Below, piece after piece: positions 9,431-18,111 of a stretch of 64,000 nt of DNA. This DNA is from Chromohalobacter marismortui (GTDB taxonomy: Bacteria; Pseudomonadota; Gammaproteobacteria; Pseudomonadales; Halomonadaceae). Numbering within the stretch: the stretch's first letter is position 1; each line of letters begins with the position of its first letter. A program made the position numbers and the translations under genes. The notes beneath the pieces are model-generated. The model saw nothing but the letters and a program-made list of their open reading frames with translations. It had not been told where the DNA came from and did no database searches. The stretch lies in the NCBI RefSeq assembly GCF_004364315.1, contig NZ_SOBR01000004.1:434001-498000 (forward strand), given 5' to 3'.

Positions 9431-10150
9431 ATGGATATTACCAACGAGACGCATAGCCAGCACATTTCCCGCCAGTTCAATCAGGAACTGGAACAGCTCA
9501 AGACCCAGTTGATGGCCATGGGCGGGCTGGTCGAGAAGCAGGTGCAGGATGCCGTGGAGGCGTTGCTCGAGGGCGATAGCCGAACCGCAGAGCGCGTGCG
9601 CGATAGCGATACCACCGTCAACGATATGCAACTCCAGATCGACGAGGAGTGCACCCGGGTGCTGGCACGTCGCCAGCCGGCGGCGTCCGATCTGCGCTTG
9701 GTGCTGGCGGTCATCCGCGCCACCTCCGATCTCGAGCGGGTCGGCGACGAGGCCAACAAGATCGCGCGCAATGCCTTGACACTCATCGAGTCGGGACGGC
9801 ATTCACGGGGAATGGTCGAAATTCGTCACCTGAGCGAGCACGTGCGCAAGATGCTGCGCGACGCGTTGACCTCGTTTGCGCGGTTCGACACGCGTCTGGC
9901 GCTGAATGTGCTGCACGAGGACGAGTCGGTCGACAACGAATACTCCACGGCCACGCGCTCGCTGGTGACGTTCATGATGGAAGATCCGCGTGCCATCACG
10001 ACCATCCTCAGCGTGATGACGATCCTGCGTGCCCTCGAGAGGGTGGGCGATCATGCCGACAATCTGGCCGAGCACGTCATTTATCTGGTCAAGGGGCTCG
10101 ACGTGCGTCACACCGATCCCGGTGAACTGGATGAGTCGCTCGGGGAGTGA
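9431..10150 (+). CDS. phoU: Phosphate signalling protein PhoU
   Basis: Two-repeat helical protein that links the Pst transporter to the PhoR kinase and damps the Pho response when phosphate is plentiful. It is 239 residues with both PhoU repeats and their acidic metal-binding motifs: RATSDLERVGDEANKIARNAL in the first and ILRALERVGDHADNLAEHVIYL in the second. A GGAGCAG ribosome-binding site precedes the ATG. It is the last gene of the pst operon. Its final 43 bases overlap the 3' end of the convergent EAL-domain gene. Confidence 0.95.
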   Translation: MDITNETHSQHISRQFNQELEQLKTQLMAMGGLVEKQVQDAVEALLEGDSRTAERVRDSDTTVNDMQLQIDEECTRVLARRQPAASDLRLVLAVIRATSDLERVGDEANKIARNALTLIESGRHSRGMVEIRHLSEHVRKMLRDALTSFARFDTRLALNVLHEDESVDNEYSTATRSLVTFMMEDPRAITTILSVMTILRALERVGDHADNLAEHVIYLVKGLDVRHTDPGELDESLGE

Positions 10151-11982
10151 TACCGCTTGCTGGCGGTGGCCGCCAACAGCGCTTCGGCATGCGGCGGGGT
10201 TAGGGCAATGGAGACGACATGCCCCTGAATGCTGTGGCAGTGAAAGTCGTGCAGTAGCGTGACCTGGGAGGTGTTTTCCACGCCCTCGGCGACGACCTGC
10301 ATGCCGGCATCGCGCCCCAGCGAGACGATCGAGCGTACCAGCGAGGCGACGCGCTGATCGTCGCATATTCGGTCGATGAAGCTCTTGTCGATCTTGAGCG
10401 TGTCGAACGGGATCCGCGTGAGGTAGGAAAGAGACGAATAGCCGGTGCCGAAATCATCGATGGCAAATCCCACGCCACGGCGCTTGAGACGCTGCATGCT
10501 GATGATGATGGCTTCGGGATCGTCGATCAGCGAGCGTTCCAGCACCTCCAGCTTGAGCAGGCGGCCCGGCACGCGGTATTGGGTGAGCAATGCACAGACC
10601 CGATCGACGAAAGCCGGTCGGGCGAGCTGCTCCTGGGATACATTGAGCGCCACCGGCAACACGGCATGCCCGCGATCCTGCCAGACGGCAAGTTGTTGCA
10701 TGACCTGCCGCAACACCCAGATATCCAGCTGATCGCCAATATCGATTTCTTCGGCGATGTCGACGATATCCTGAGGATTGACCCACCCCAGTTCCGCATC
10801 GTGCCAGCGTAGCAACGCCTCGAAGCCGTGTACCCGAAAGTCCCGCAGGCTGACCTGAGGTTGATAGTGTAGACAGAAGCGCTCCTCGGCCAGGGCCGAG
10901 GCGGTGCGTCGACGCAACAGGTTACGGCGCGTCAGTCGTGGCAGTGTCTCAGGCGTGTCGAGACGAAACAGGCTGGCACCACGTTCATTGTGGAGTCGGC
11001 GGCAGCTATGCTGCAGGGCGGAGAGAATGTCATCGGCATGGCCGATCCGCATGGCGTCCTGAGCCCAGACCACGCGCGCGGCCGCGGTGACGGTCCTGCC
11101 GGAGGCGATATAGGGCGCCCGCAAAGCGTCGGCCACGGTGGCCATGGTGTCGGCCATGTGCGCGGGATTGCCGCGATGCAGCAGTATGCCAAGGCGTTGA
11201 TCGTCGATGCGTGCCAGGTCGAAGACGAATCCGTCCAGAGCCTTCTCGACCCGGGCGATACAGCGCAGGAATACTTCGTTGCTGGCTTGTAGCGAGAAGC
11301 GCGTGCGCACCGCACGCATGCCGTACAGGTCGATGGCGGCAACGCCACAGAACGTCGCGGCGTCCGGCAACGCGGCCAGGCGCGCCTGGATGAGTTGTTG
11401 AAAGCGCTGCTGGGTGGCCAGGCGAGTTTGCGGGTCGAATTGAGAACCGATCTCGGCGCGGGCGCGTTCGAGTCGCGTGATGATGTCGTCGCCGATCTCA
11501 TTTTCCACCAAGCGCGCCAGGTCGAGCAGGATCTGGCGCTGGTGATCGTCGAAGCGCTTCGGGTGACGGTCGATGATGCACAGCGTTCCCAACGGCAGGC
11601 CCGAAGCCATGCGAATGACGGCGCCGGCGTAAAAGCGAATATGCGGGGGATCGATGACCAAGGGGTGATCGCGAAAGCGCGGGTCGCGGGTGGTGTCCTC
11701 GATTACCAGCATCTGGCGCTCGAGCAGCGCGTGCGCACAAAAGGCGTTATCGCGGGAGGTCTCGCAGGCGTCGATGCCGAAACGCGATTTGAACCACTGA
11801 CGGTGGCGGTCGATCAGCGTGATCAGCACAATAGGCACGTCGAATACCCGTGCGGTCAGCCGAGTGATGTCATCGAAACGCTTCTCGGGCGGCGTATCCA
11901 GTAGGCCAAGACGCTGTAGCTCGTCGAGGCGGCGCGTTTCATCATCATGATCGGGGGCGCCGGCCCCAGAGGCATTGGCCAT
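10108..11982 (-). CDS. GAF - degenerate GGDEF - EAL domain protein (probable c-di-GMP phosphodiesterase)
   Basis: A cytoplasmic sensor-effector of about 624 residues predicted to hydrolyse cyclic di-GMP. The start is taken at 11982 (MANASGAGAPDHDD), where the conserved protein begins; the frame stays open upstream but the extra sequence looks non-coding. Domains in order: GAF (about 15-165, including DRHRQWFKSRFGIDACET), a GGDEF-like region lacking the GGDEF motif, so no cyclase activity is expected, then EAL. EAL keeps GFEALLRW, the catalytic AIDDFGTGYSSLSYL, LKIDKSFI and VVAEGVE. The usual QGYLFSKP-type terminal motif is changed to IQGHVVSIAL. It is convergent with phoU and shares 43 bases with it. 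Confidence 0.85.
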   Translation of the reverse strand: MANASGAGAPDHDDETRRLDELQRLGLLDTPPEKRFDDITRLTARVFDVPIVLITLIDRHRQWFKSRFGIDACETSRDNAFCAHALLERQMLVIEDTTRDPRFRDHPLVIDPPHIRFYAGAVIRMASGLPLGTLCIIDRHPKRFDDHQRQILLDLARLVENEIGDDIITRLERARAEIGSQFDPQTRLATQQRFQQLIQARLAALPDAATFCGVAAIDLYGMRAVRTRFSLQASNEVFLRCIARVEKALDGFVFDLARIDDQRLGILLHRGNPAHMADTMATVADALRAPYIASGRTVTAAARVVWAQDAMRIGHADDILSALQHSCRRLHNERGASLFRLDTPETLPRLTRRNLLRRRTASALAEERFCLHYQPQVSLRDFRVHGFEALLRWHDAELGWVNPQDIVDIAEEIDIGDQLDIWVLRQVMQQLAVWQDRGHAVLPVALNVSQEQLARPAFVDRVCALLTQYRVPGRLLKLEVLERSLIDDPEAIIISMQRLKRRGVGFAIDDFGTGYSSLSYLTRIPFDTLKIDKSFIDRICDDQRVASLVRSIVSLGRDAGMQVVAEGVENTSQVTLLHDFHCHSIQGHVVSIALTPPHAEALLAATASKRYHSPSDSSSSPGSV

Positions 11983-12201
11983 GAAGTGTTCTCTTGTCGC
12001 GATGCCGGGCCCGATAACATTACAGGCGGGGAGGCGCGTCAACGCTGCCATGCAGGCATCCCGGTAGTAGAACGTTAGCACACCGCCATGCCCTGTCTGA
12101 CCGCTATTCGTCAGGCTGCGTCGAAAAGCCGAGCGGGTCATGCATTTTACTGAGCACCAAGTCTGAGAAGGCGTAATGCAAGAACCAAATTTCTCATCCA
12201 T

Positions 12202-12245
12202 TGCGGCAGCTGGGCGCCGATGTCGACGCAAGGCATGCTGCCGCA
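12202..12245. repeat. Inverted repeat upstream of cysZ
   Basis: TGCGGCAGC (12202-12210) and GCTGCCGCA (12237-12245) form a perfect 9-bp inverted repeat with 26 bases between. It lies in the 296-base gap between the EAL gene and cysZ, about 34 bases before the cysZ ATG. It could be a leader hairpin or an operator; no T-run follows. The rest of this gap shows nothing I recognise. Confidence 0.35.
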
Positions 12246-12278
12246 GAGGCCCCTCACTATCAATCAAGGAATAACCCG

Positions 12279-13007
12279 ATGCTGAACGCTTTCACGGCTA
12301 TCGGACGCGGCACGCGGCTCGTCCTGTCGCCGGGCATGCGACGCTTCGTCATTGTGCCGGTATTGATCAACCTGCTGATCTACGCAGCCACCTTAGGCTA
12401 TTTGTTTACCCATTTCGGTGGCTGGCTGGATTATTGGATGCTCAAGGTGCCGGGGTGGCTCGAGTGGCTGGAATGGCTGATCTGGCCGCTGCTGGTGGTG
12501 AGCTTGCTGTTGATGGTGTTCTTCACCTTCACGCTGGTGACCAACCTGATCGCCGCGCCGTTCTATGGCTTCCTTGCCGAGAAGGTCGAATGGCGGCTCA
12601 CCGGCAGTCCGCCCGATGATACGCGGCGCCTGATGCGCGCCGGCGTCGATGCCTTGGGACGCGAGCTCGTCAAGTTGCGCTACATGCTGCCGCGTATGGC
12701 GCTGCTGTTCGTGATGGGGTTCGTGCCCGGCGTGAACATGTTCATGCCGTTCTTGTGGGCCGCCTTTTCGGCGTGGATGTTGGCGATTCAATACCTCGAT
12801 TACCCCATGGATAATAATCAGGTGAGCTTTGACGACATGCGGCGACGCCTGCGGACGCGTTGGTGGCCGACGCTGACCTTTGGGTTCGGCATGTCGCTGG
12901 CAACCTGGGTGCCGGTGCTCAACCTCGTACTGCTGCCGGGCGGCGTAGCGGGCGCGGTGATACTCTGGCAGCAGTATTATCGTCATTTACCGGCTGTGAC
13001 ACGCTGA
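12279..13007 (+). CDS. cysZ: CysZ-like sulfate transporter / EI24-family membrane protein
   Basis: A 242-residue inner-membrane protein with four or more hydrophobic segments. It resembles CysZ in its N-terminus (MLNAFTAIGRGTRLVLSPGMRRFVIVPVLINLLIY), the central NLIAAPFYGFLAEKVEWRL, and the late VPGVNMFMPFLWAAFSAWMLAIQYLDYPMDNNQVSF. CysZ supplies sulfate for cysteine synthesis. The ATG at 12279 follows an AAGGA ribosome-binding site; an earlier in-frame codon lacks one. No cys genes are adjacent. The ZIP gene starts 26 bases downstream, so the two are probably co-transcribed. Confidence 0.85.
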   Translation: MLNAFTAIGRGTRLVLSPGMRRFVIVPVLINLLIYAATLGYLFTHFGGWLDYWMLKVPGWLEWLEWLIWPLLVVSLLLMVFFTFTLVTNLIAAPFYGFLAEKVEWRLTGSPPDDTRRLMRAGVDALGRELVKLRYMLPRMALLFVMGFVPGVNMFMPFLWAAFSAWMLAIQYLDYPMDNNQVSFDDMRRRLRTRWWPTLTFGFGMSLATWVPVLNLVLLPGGVAGAVILWQQYYRHLPAVTR

Positions 13008-13033
13008 ACGCTCGACGACGCAGGAGATCCCGC

Positions 13034-13960
13034 ATGCAAGAGACACACGCGCCTTCGCAAGCGCCTTCCGTTACGACCGGTGGCTTTATTCGACGCCGCT
13101 GGGCGCTGGGCATCCTTCTCGCGGCGGCCGTGAGTGCATTCCTGATATGGTGGCTGGGTGCCCAGATGCGCGATTGGCTGGGGACGCTGTCCACGCTTCA
13201 GGCGGGGATGCTGGCGAGCTTGGTAGCCGGTCTTTTCACGCCGGTGGGGGCGCTGCCGATCATGGTGTTGCGCCACATCAGTCAGCGTCTCGAGGATGCT
13301 CTGATGGGCTTCGGTGCCGGTGTCATGCTGGCTGCCACGGCCTATTCGCTGGCCATGCCGGCCTATGAAGACTCGCTGGCGCTCACCGGTACCATCGGCT
13401 GGGCCTTGACGATCGTTTGCGGGGGGATCGTGTGCGGCGGCATTCTGGTCTGGGGAATGGACCGCTTCGTGCCCCATGAGCATTTCGCGCTGGGTAAGCA
13501 GAGTGGCGCCGATGCCTTGCAGATTCGGCGTATCTGGCTGTTCATCTTCGCGATCACCATTCACAACTTTCCTGAAGGGCTGGCGGTCGGCGTGGGCTAT
13601 GCGCGCGGCGACATGGCCGCCGGGATAGCGTTGACGCTGGGTATCGGCCTCCAGAATCTCCCCGAGGGGCTGATCGTTTCCCTGGGGCTGCTGGCCATCG
13701 GCTACTCGCGCCTCACGGCCTTGGGAGCAGCGTTCTTGAGCGGCCTGGTGGAGCCTGTGGGGGGTGTCATCGGCGCGTTCGCGGTGCATATCGTCGATGC
13801 CCTGCTGCCCTTCGGTCTGGCGTTCGCCGCCGGGGCGATGTTGTTCGTGATCAGTCACGAGATCATCCCCGAGTCGCACCGCAAGGGACACGAGGGCGAT
13901 GCGACCTTCGGCGTGCTGGGCGGTTTCATGCTGATGTTCGTGCTCGACAAGGTGTTCTGA
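13034..13960 (+). CDS. ZIP family divalent metal transporter (GufA/ZupT-like)
   Basis: An integral membrane importer of zinc, iron or manganese, 308 residues. It has about eight hydrophobic segments and both ZIP metal-site helices: TIHNFPEGLAVGVGYA and GIGLQNLPEGLIVSLG. A short cytoplasmic loop separates helices near residue 165. The ATG at 13034 follows a GGAG site; the frame is open further upstream into cysZ but without support. It probably shares a transcript with cysZ and precedes the Mn-type SOD gene. Metal specificity cannot be told from sequence. Confidence 0.87.
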   Translation: MQETHAPSQAPSVTTGGFIRRRWALGILLAAAVSAFLIWWLGAQMRDWLGTLSTLQAGMLASLVAGLFTPVGALPIMVLRHISQRLEDALMGFGAGVMLAATAYSLAMPAYEDSLALTGTIGWALTIVCGGIVCGGILVWGMDRFVPHEHFALGKQSGADALQIRRIWLFIFAITIHNFPEGLAVGVGYARGDMAAGIALTLGIGLQNLPEGLIVSLGLLAIGYSRLTALGAAFLSGLVEPVGGVIGAFAVHIVDALLPFGLAFAAGAMLFVISHEIIPESHRKGHEGDATFGVLGGFMLMFVLDKVF

Positions 13961-13984
13961 TCCCTCGCGCCGGCAGCTAAGTAA

Positions 13985-14014
13985 TTGACAAACCTGCAAT
14001 GAAAACTATTATTG
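13985..14014 (+). promoter_or_regulatory. sodA promoter with overlapping Fur-like box
   Basis: TTGACA at 13985-13990 and TATTAT at 14007-14012, 16 bases apart, make a good sigma-70 promoter. A Fur-like 7-1-7 site, TGAAAAC-T-ATTATTG (14000-14014), overlaps the -10 and matches 10 of 14 arm positions of TGATAATNATTATCA. This arrangement fits iron-dependent repression of a manganese SOD. Fur binding is inferred. Confidence 0.6.
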
Positions 14015-14091
14015 ATAAGTACAACTTGCCGTTGGCGCAATGTCCGGCCAACGCTCGACATTCGACGAAAGATTAATTATGGAGGTATGTC

Positions 14092-14703
14092 GTGGCGCAT
14101 CAACTGCCGACGTTACCCTATGCCTATGACGCGCTGGAACCGCATATCGATGCGTTGACCATGGAGATTCACCATAGCCGTCACCATCAGACCTACGTCA
14201 ACAACTTGAACGCCGCTCTGGAAGGCACCGATCTGGAATCGCTGCCGGTCGAAACCCTGATGGGTGAGATCGAGCGCGTGCCGGAAGCCAAGCGTCAGGC
14301 GGTGATCAACAATGGCGGCGGGCACGCCAACCACTCGCTGTTCTGGACGGTCATGTCGCCGCAGGGTGGCGGTCAGGCCAAGGGCGAGCTGGCCTCGGCC
14401 ATCGAGCGTGAACTGGGCGGTGACGAAGCGTTTCGTGAAGCCTTCACGCAGGCCGCCGTCAAGCGCTTCGGCAGTGGCTGGGCCTGGCTGTCCGTCACGC
14501 CCGCCAAGCGCCTGGTCGTGGAGAATACGCTCAACCAGGATAGCCCGCTGATGCATGGCAATACGCCGATTCTGGGGCTGGATGTGTGGGAACACGCCTA
14601 TTACCTCAAGTATCAGAACAAGCGTCCCGAATACATCAAGGCCTTCTTCGAGGTCATCGATTGGGACGAAGTGGCGCGTCGCTACGCCGAAGCCACTGCG
14701 TAA
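14092..14703 (+). CDS. sodA: Superoxide dismutase, manganese type
   Basis: A 203-residue cytoplasmic Fe/Mn-family SOD that converts superoxide to oxygen and peroxide. Metal ligands are H27, H81 ([10 protein letters not shown]), D164 and H168 ([21 protein letters not shown]). The [14 protein letters not shown] stretch favours the Mn subclass over FeSOD. Translation starts at a GTG (14092) with a strong ATGGAGGT ribosome-binding site. A Fur-like box overlaps its promoter, as expected for a MnSOD made when iron is scarce. The AraC-type gene begins 19 bases after its stop, so both may be on one transcript. Confidence 0.93.
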   Translation: MAHQLPTLPYAYDALEPHIDALTMEIHHSRHHQTYVNNLNAALEGTDLESLPVETLMGEIERVPEAKRQAVINNGGGHANHSLFWTVMSPQGGGQAKGELASAIERELGGDEAFREAFTQAAVKRFGSGWAWLSVTPAKRLVVENTLNQDSPLMHGNTPILGLDVWEHAYYLKYQNKRPEYIKAFFEVIDWDEVARRYAEATA

Positions 14704-14722
14704 GGCTCATCGGGAGGCTGCC

Positions 14723-15733
14723 ATGGGGCCGGTGACAGGCATGACGCACGATGCCACGGCGCCGGCCCAGCGCCTCACCATGGCCGATTTCGGCGCTTTC
14801 GAGCGCCGTTATCGTTTGTATCATCGCTTTCCCTCCTTGACCCGTGCCGATGCCGTGTCCACCACGGTGGCCGAAGGCTGGGTCGACGAATGTCGCCCGG
14901 ACACGGGCATCAGTCTCGTCGGCTCGCGACTCACGATTCATCATACCTACGAAACTCACGCATTGGCGGATGCGCCGGCGCACGTGTCGATCATCGTCAT
15001 GCTCGAGGGGCAGGCCGAGCTGATGCATGGCGAGCAACGCCTCACGCTGTCGCCTCGCGAGGGGGTGATGCTGGTCAACGACGGGCGCTGCCCGCTGAGT
15101 GCGCGCCACATGGGCGGCCAGCGCCTGCGCGCGATCAATCTGACGCTGCTCGACGATGCACGCACCACACAGAACCGGCTGGCCGCGCCCTTGGCAGAAC
15201 TGCTGACATCTTCACCGGATGGCGCCTGGCGGCTGGCACCCCCCGAGGGGCTTCTGTCATCGCTCGAACAGTGGTTGAACGCCGCGGGGAAGGGGGTCTC
15301 GCATACGCTGCTCGGCGAGGGGCTGGGGTTGCAACTGATGGCGCATGGACTGGCAACCAGGGAAAACGCTCCGACCGAGCAGGCGCGCCGTCTGGGCAGG
15401 CGCGATCATCATCATCTGGCACGTGTGCGTGCCTGTCTGCACGACCATCCCGAGGCGTCGCATGACCTCGATTCCCTGGCGCAACTGGCGTGCATGAGCC
15501 CCAGCGTATTGCGTGACAAGTTCCGCCAGGCGTACGGCCAGCCGGTCTTCGAGTACCTGCGTCAACGCCGTCTCGACATGGCGCATGACCTGCTCCGGGA
15601 AGGCCATAGCGTGCAGTACGTGGCAATGCGTGTCGGCTATCGCCATGCCAGTAACTTCGCCACCGCCTTCAAGCAGCGTTATGGCGTGTCGCCGCGTGTG
15701 TTGCATCAGCGTCCGGCCCATTTGGTGCCGTGA
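14723..15733 (+). CDS. AraC family transcriptional regulator (PchR-like)
   Basis: A 336-residue regulator with a variable N-terminal sensor and a C-terminal AraC double HTH (about 240-330): SLAQLACMSPSVLRDKFRQAYG and VQYVAMRVGYRHASNFATAFKQRYG. The layout and the position before a siderophore receptor resemble PchR-type activators, which sense a ferric siderophore. The ATG at 14723 follows GGGAGG; the frame runs open back into sodA without support. It likely activates the TonB receptor gene that starts 169 bases downstream. That target is inferred from position. Confidence 0.82.
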   Translation: MGPVTGMTHDATAPAQRLTMADFGAFERRYRLYHRFPSLTRADAVSTTVAEGWVDECRPDTGISLVGSRLTIHHTYETHALADAPAHVSIIVMLEGQAELMHGEQRLTLSPREGVMLVNDGRCPLSARHMGGQRLRAINLTLLDDARTTQNRLAAPLAELLTSSPDGAWRLAPPEGLLSSLEQWLNAAGKGVSHTLLGEGLGLQLMAHGLATRENAPTEQARRLGRRDHHHLARVRACLHDHPEASHDLDSLAQLACMSPSVLRDKFRQAYGQPVFEYLRQRRLDMAHDLLREGHSVQYVAMRVGYRHASNFATAFKQRYGVSPRVLHQRPAHLVP

Positions 15734-15830
15734 CAATCCGTATATGTTGATGAAAATTCCCGCACGGAATCGCTTGCAGCGTCACGCATAGATTTTTCGG
15801 CATTGCCCATAAGCAGAACGACTCTTAAAA

Positions 15831-15846
15831 GTTAATAATTCTCACT
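15831..15846 (+). promoter_or_regulatory. Fur-like box before the TonB receptor gene
   Basis: GTTAATAATTCTCACT resembles the AATAATTCTCATT core common in bacterial Fur sites. It lies 57 bases before the receptor start in an AT-rich stretch otherwise unusual for this genome. Alignment to the 19-bp consensus is only partial, so the call rests on similarity plus the gene behind it. Confidence 0.5.
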
Positions 15847-15902
15847 CTCCATAATAACTGGGCCGTTGTCGGTCCGATGACGAGAGCGAGGATCCGTTTC
15901 CC

Positions 15903-18017
15903 ATGAGTCGCACACTGTCTCCCCACTGGTTTACCTGCGCGTGCTTGGCGGGTGCGTTGTTCGTTCCCGCAACGAGCTGGGCGCAATCCGCAAGTGAAGA
16001 CGCCGTCGATCTATCCACACTGACGGTCTCCGGCAAGGCCGCCACCAAGACGGATACGCCCTTCATCGAAACACCACAGTCCGTCTCCTACGTTGACCGC
16101 GAGGAAATGAATACACGTGACACTCGCACGCTTGGGGATGCCGTGAAATATACGCCGGGTGTCTATACCAACCAAGTCGGTGCGTCCAACCGCTACGACT
16201 ATCTGGTCATGCGGGGATTCTCCGACGGCAGCTTGAGCAATGTCTATCTCGATGGCCTCAAGGTAATGGGGGACGCCAACTCCTATAGTTCCATGGTGAT
16301 CGACCCCTACTTCCTCGAGAGGATCGAAATCGTCAAGGGGCCGGCTTCCGTACTCTACGGACGCTCATCTCCTGGTGGCCTGGTGGCGCTGACCAGTAAA
16401 AAACCGCAGTTCGAGACGCACCGGCAGCTGCGTTTCAGCGTCGGTAACAACAGTCAGCGCAGCGCGGCGTTCGATCTGACCGGCCCGCTGGATGACGAGC
16501 GGCGGGCCGCCTATCGCGTGGTGGGGCTGGCGAGCGGCAAGGATACGCAGTTCGGGCCGGTCGAGGAGGAACGCTATGCCATCGCGCCGTCGGTCACCTG
16601 GGACATCACCGACGATACGACCCTGTCGTTCATGGCCTATCTGCACAAGGATCCGGAGGGCGGTTACCATTCCGGCGTGCCTTACGAGGGGGCGGTGGAA
16701 AGCCACAATGGCCGCAAGATCAGCAACAATTTCTTCGATGGCGAAGACGCTTACGACAAGTTCGAGCGTACCCAGCGCATGTTCGGCTACAGCCTCGAGC
16801 ATCGCTTCAACGACGTCTGGACCGCGCGTCAGAAGCTGCGCTACCTGAACTCGGATACCACTTTGAACCAGGTCTATGGTTACGGCTGGACATCACCCGA
16901 TTCCAACGAGCTGGTACGCTATTATTCCGGCGGACGCGAGTCGCTCGATGCCTGGACGGTCGATAACCAGCTAGAGGGCGAATTCTCCAGCGGCTTTATC
17001 GAGCATACCCTGTTGGTCGGCATCGACTATCAGGATCGCCAGAACGATGTGGTCTGGACATCGGGCGCTTTTCCCTCGCTCAATGCCTTCGATCCACAGT
17101 ATGGTGCCGATCCCATAGGGGATATCGTGGTCACCAACGATGAGCGCCACGAATTGACTCAGACCGGTGTTTATCTGCAAGACCAGATGGCGTTCGACCG
17201 CTGGCGCCTGACGCTAGGGGGCCGGTACGACTGGGTCTCGATCACCAACGAGCAGAAACTGGCCAAGCACGAGGATACGCTCGACGAGACCTATTTCAGC
17301 AGTCGCGCGGGGCTTCTGTATCTGTTCGACAACGGGGTCGCACCTTACGTCAGCTATAACACGGCCTTCACGCCGACCAGCTTCGTCGATATCGATGGCG
17401 ACGTGCTCGAACCGATGGAAGGCGAGCAGTGGGAAACCGGCCTCAAGTATCAACCCCCGGGCACTCAGGATCGCTATAGCCTCTCGCTGTTCCGCATCAC
17501 CCAGGAAAACGTCGCCACCAAGGAGCAACCCACCGACCCTTACCGCTCCATCGGTGAAATCGAGTCGCAGGGACTGGAGCTGGAAGCCCGCATGCAATTG
17601 ACCGAAGGGCTGCGGTTGCAGGCCGCCTACAGCTTCACCGATATCACCTATACCAAGAGCGACGTGGACAGCGAGGAAGGCAGTCACGCCATTTATGCCC
17701 CCCGCCATCAAGCCAGCCTGTGGGGCCACTATGCCTTCCAGGGCGAGACGCTTGCGGGGCTGGATGCCGGTCTCGGGGTGCGTTACTACGCCGATATCCA
17801 GGCGGATCGCGCCAACACCGAACAAGTGCCCGATTACACGCTGGTCGATGCCATGCTGGGGTATGACCTGGGGCAGATGGGCATGTCGGGCATGCAGGTG
17901 CAGCTCAATGTGGGCAACGTGCTCGACAAGGAATACGTGGCCTCGTGCAACTCGCTTCAATATTGCTACTTCGGCGCGGAGCGCAATGTGCGTGCGAGCC
18001 TGACGTACAATTTCTAG
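15903..18017 (+). CDS. TonB-dependent siderophore receptor
   Basis: A 704-residue outer-membrane receptor for a ferric siderophore. A signal peptide ends near TSWAQS. The plug domain follows directly, without an N-terminal signalling (STN) domain: TPQSVSYVDREEMN, DAVKYTPGVYT, MRGFSDGSLSNVYLDGLK and RIEIVKGPASVLYGRSSPGG. The rest is beta-barrel, ending with the typical aromatic terminus (ASLTYNF). A TonB box may lie in LSTLTVSG near residue 40. The plug resembles FhuA/FoxA-type hydroxamate receptors, but the ligand is not determinable here. It is preceded by a Fur-like box and an AraC regulator and followed by an FhuF-like reductase. Confidence 0.92.
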   Translation: MSRTLSPHWFTCACLAGALFVPATSWAQSASEDAVDLSTLTVSGKAATKTDTPFIETPQSVSYVDREEMNTRDTRTLGDAVKYTPGVYTNQVGASNRYDYLVMRGFSDGSLSNVYLDGLKVMGDANSYSSMVIDPYFLERIEIVKGPASVLYGRSSPGGLVALTSKKPQFETHRQLRFSVGNNSQRSAAFDLTGPLDDERRAAYRVVGLASGKDTQFGPVEEERYAIAPSVTWDITDDTTLSFMAYLHKDPEGGYHSGVPYEGAVESHNGRKISNNFFDGEDAYDKFERTQRMFGYSLEHRFNDVWTARQKLRYLNSDTTLNQVYGYGWTSPDSNELVRYYSGGRESLDAWTVDNQLEGEFSSGFIEHTLLVGIDYQDRQNDVVWTSGAFPSLNAFDPQYGADPIGDIVVTNDERHELTQTGVYLQDQMAFDRWRLTLGGRYDWVSITNEQKLAKHEDTLDETYFSSRAGLLYLFDNGVAPYVSYNTAFTPTSFVDIDGDVLEPMEGEQWETGLKYQPPGTQDRYSLSLFRITQENVATKEQPTDPYRSIGEIESQGLELEARMQLTEGLRLQAAYSFTDITYTKSDVDSEEGSHAIYAPRHQASLWGHYAFQGETLAGLDAGLGVRYYADIQADRANTEQVPDYTLVDAMLGYDLGQMGMSGMQVQLNVGNVLDKEYVASCNSLQYCYFGAERNVRASLTYNF

Positions 18018-18054
18018 CGCGATTGAGTCGCGAGTGGTTTTCATTTACGCTCCA

Positions 18055-18077
18055 GGCGTGGGTCGATGACCCACGCC
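18055..18077 (+). terminator. Perfect hairpin between the TonB receptor and fhuF
   Basis: GGCGTGGGTC and GACCCACGCC form a perfect 10-bp stem with a GAT loop, 38 bases after the receptor stop. Only a weak T-rich stretch (ACTCATTT) follows, so termination may be partial. It probably reduces readthrough from the receptor gene into the reductase gene. Confidence 0.5.
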
Positions 18078-18111
18078 ACTCATTTCGGCCTCGCCACAGG
18101 AAACGTCTTCG

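Noticed and set aside
12983-13999. Antisense frame over the ZIP gene
   Set aside because: High Gln/His/Arg composition typical of antisense frames in GC-rich DNA; the sense strand has ZIP motifs.
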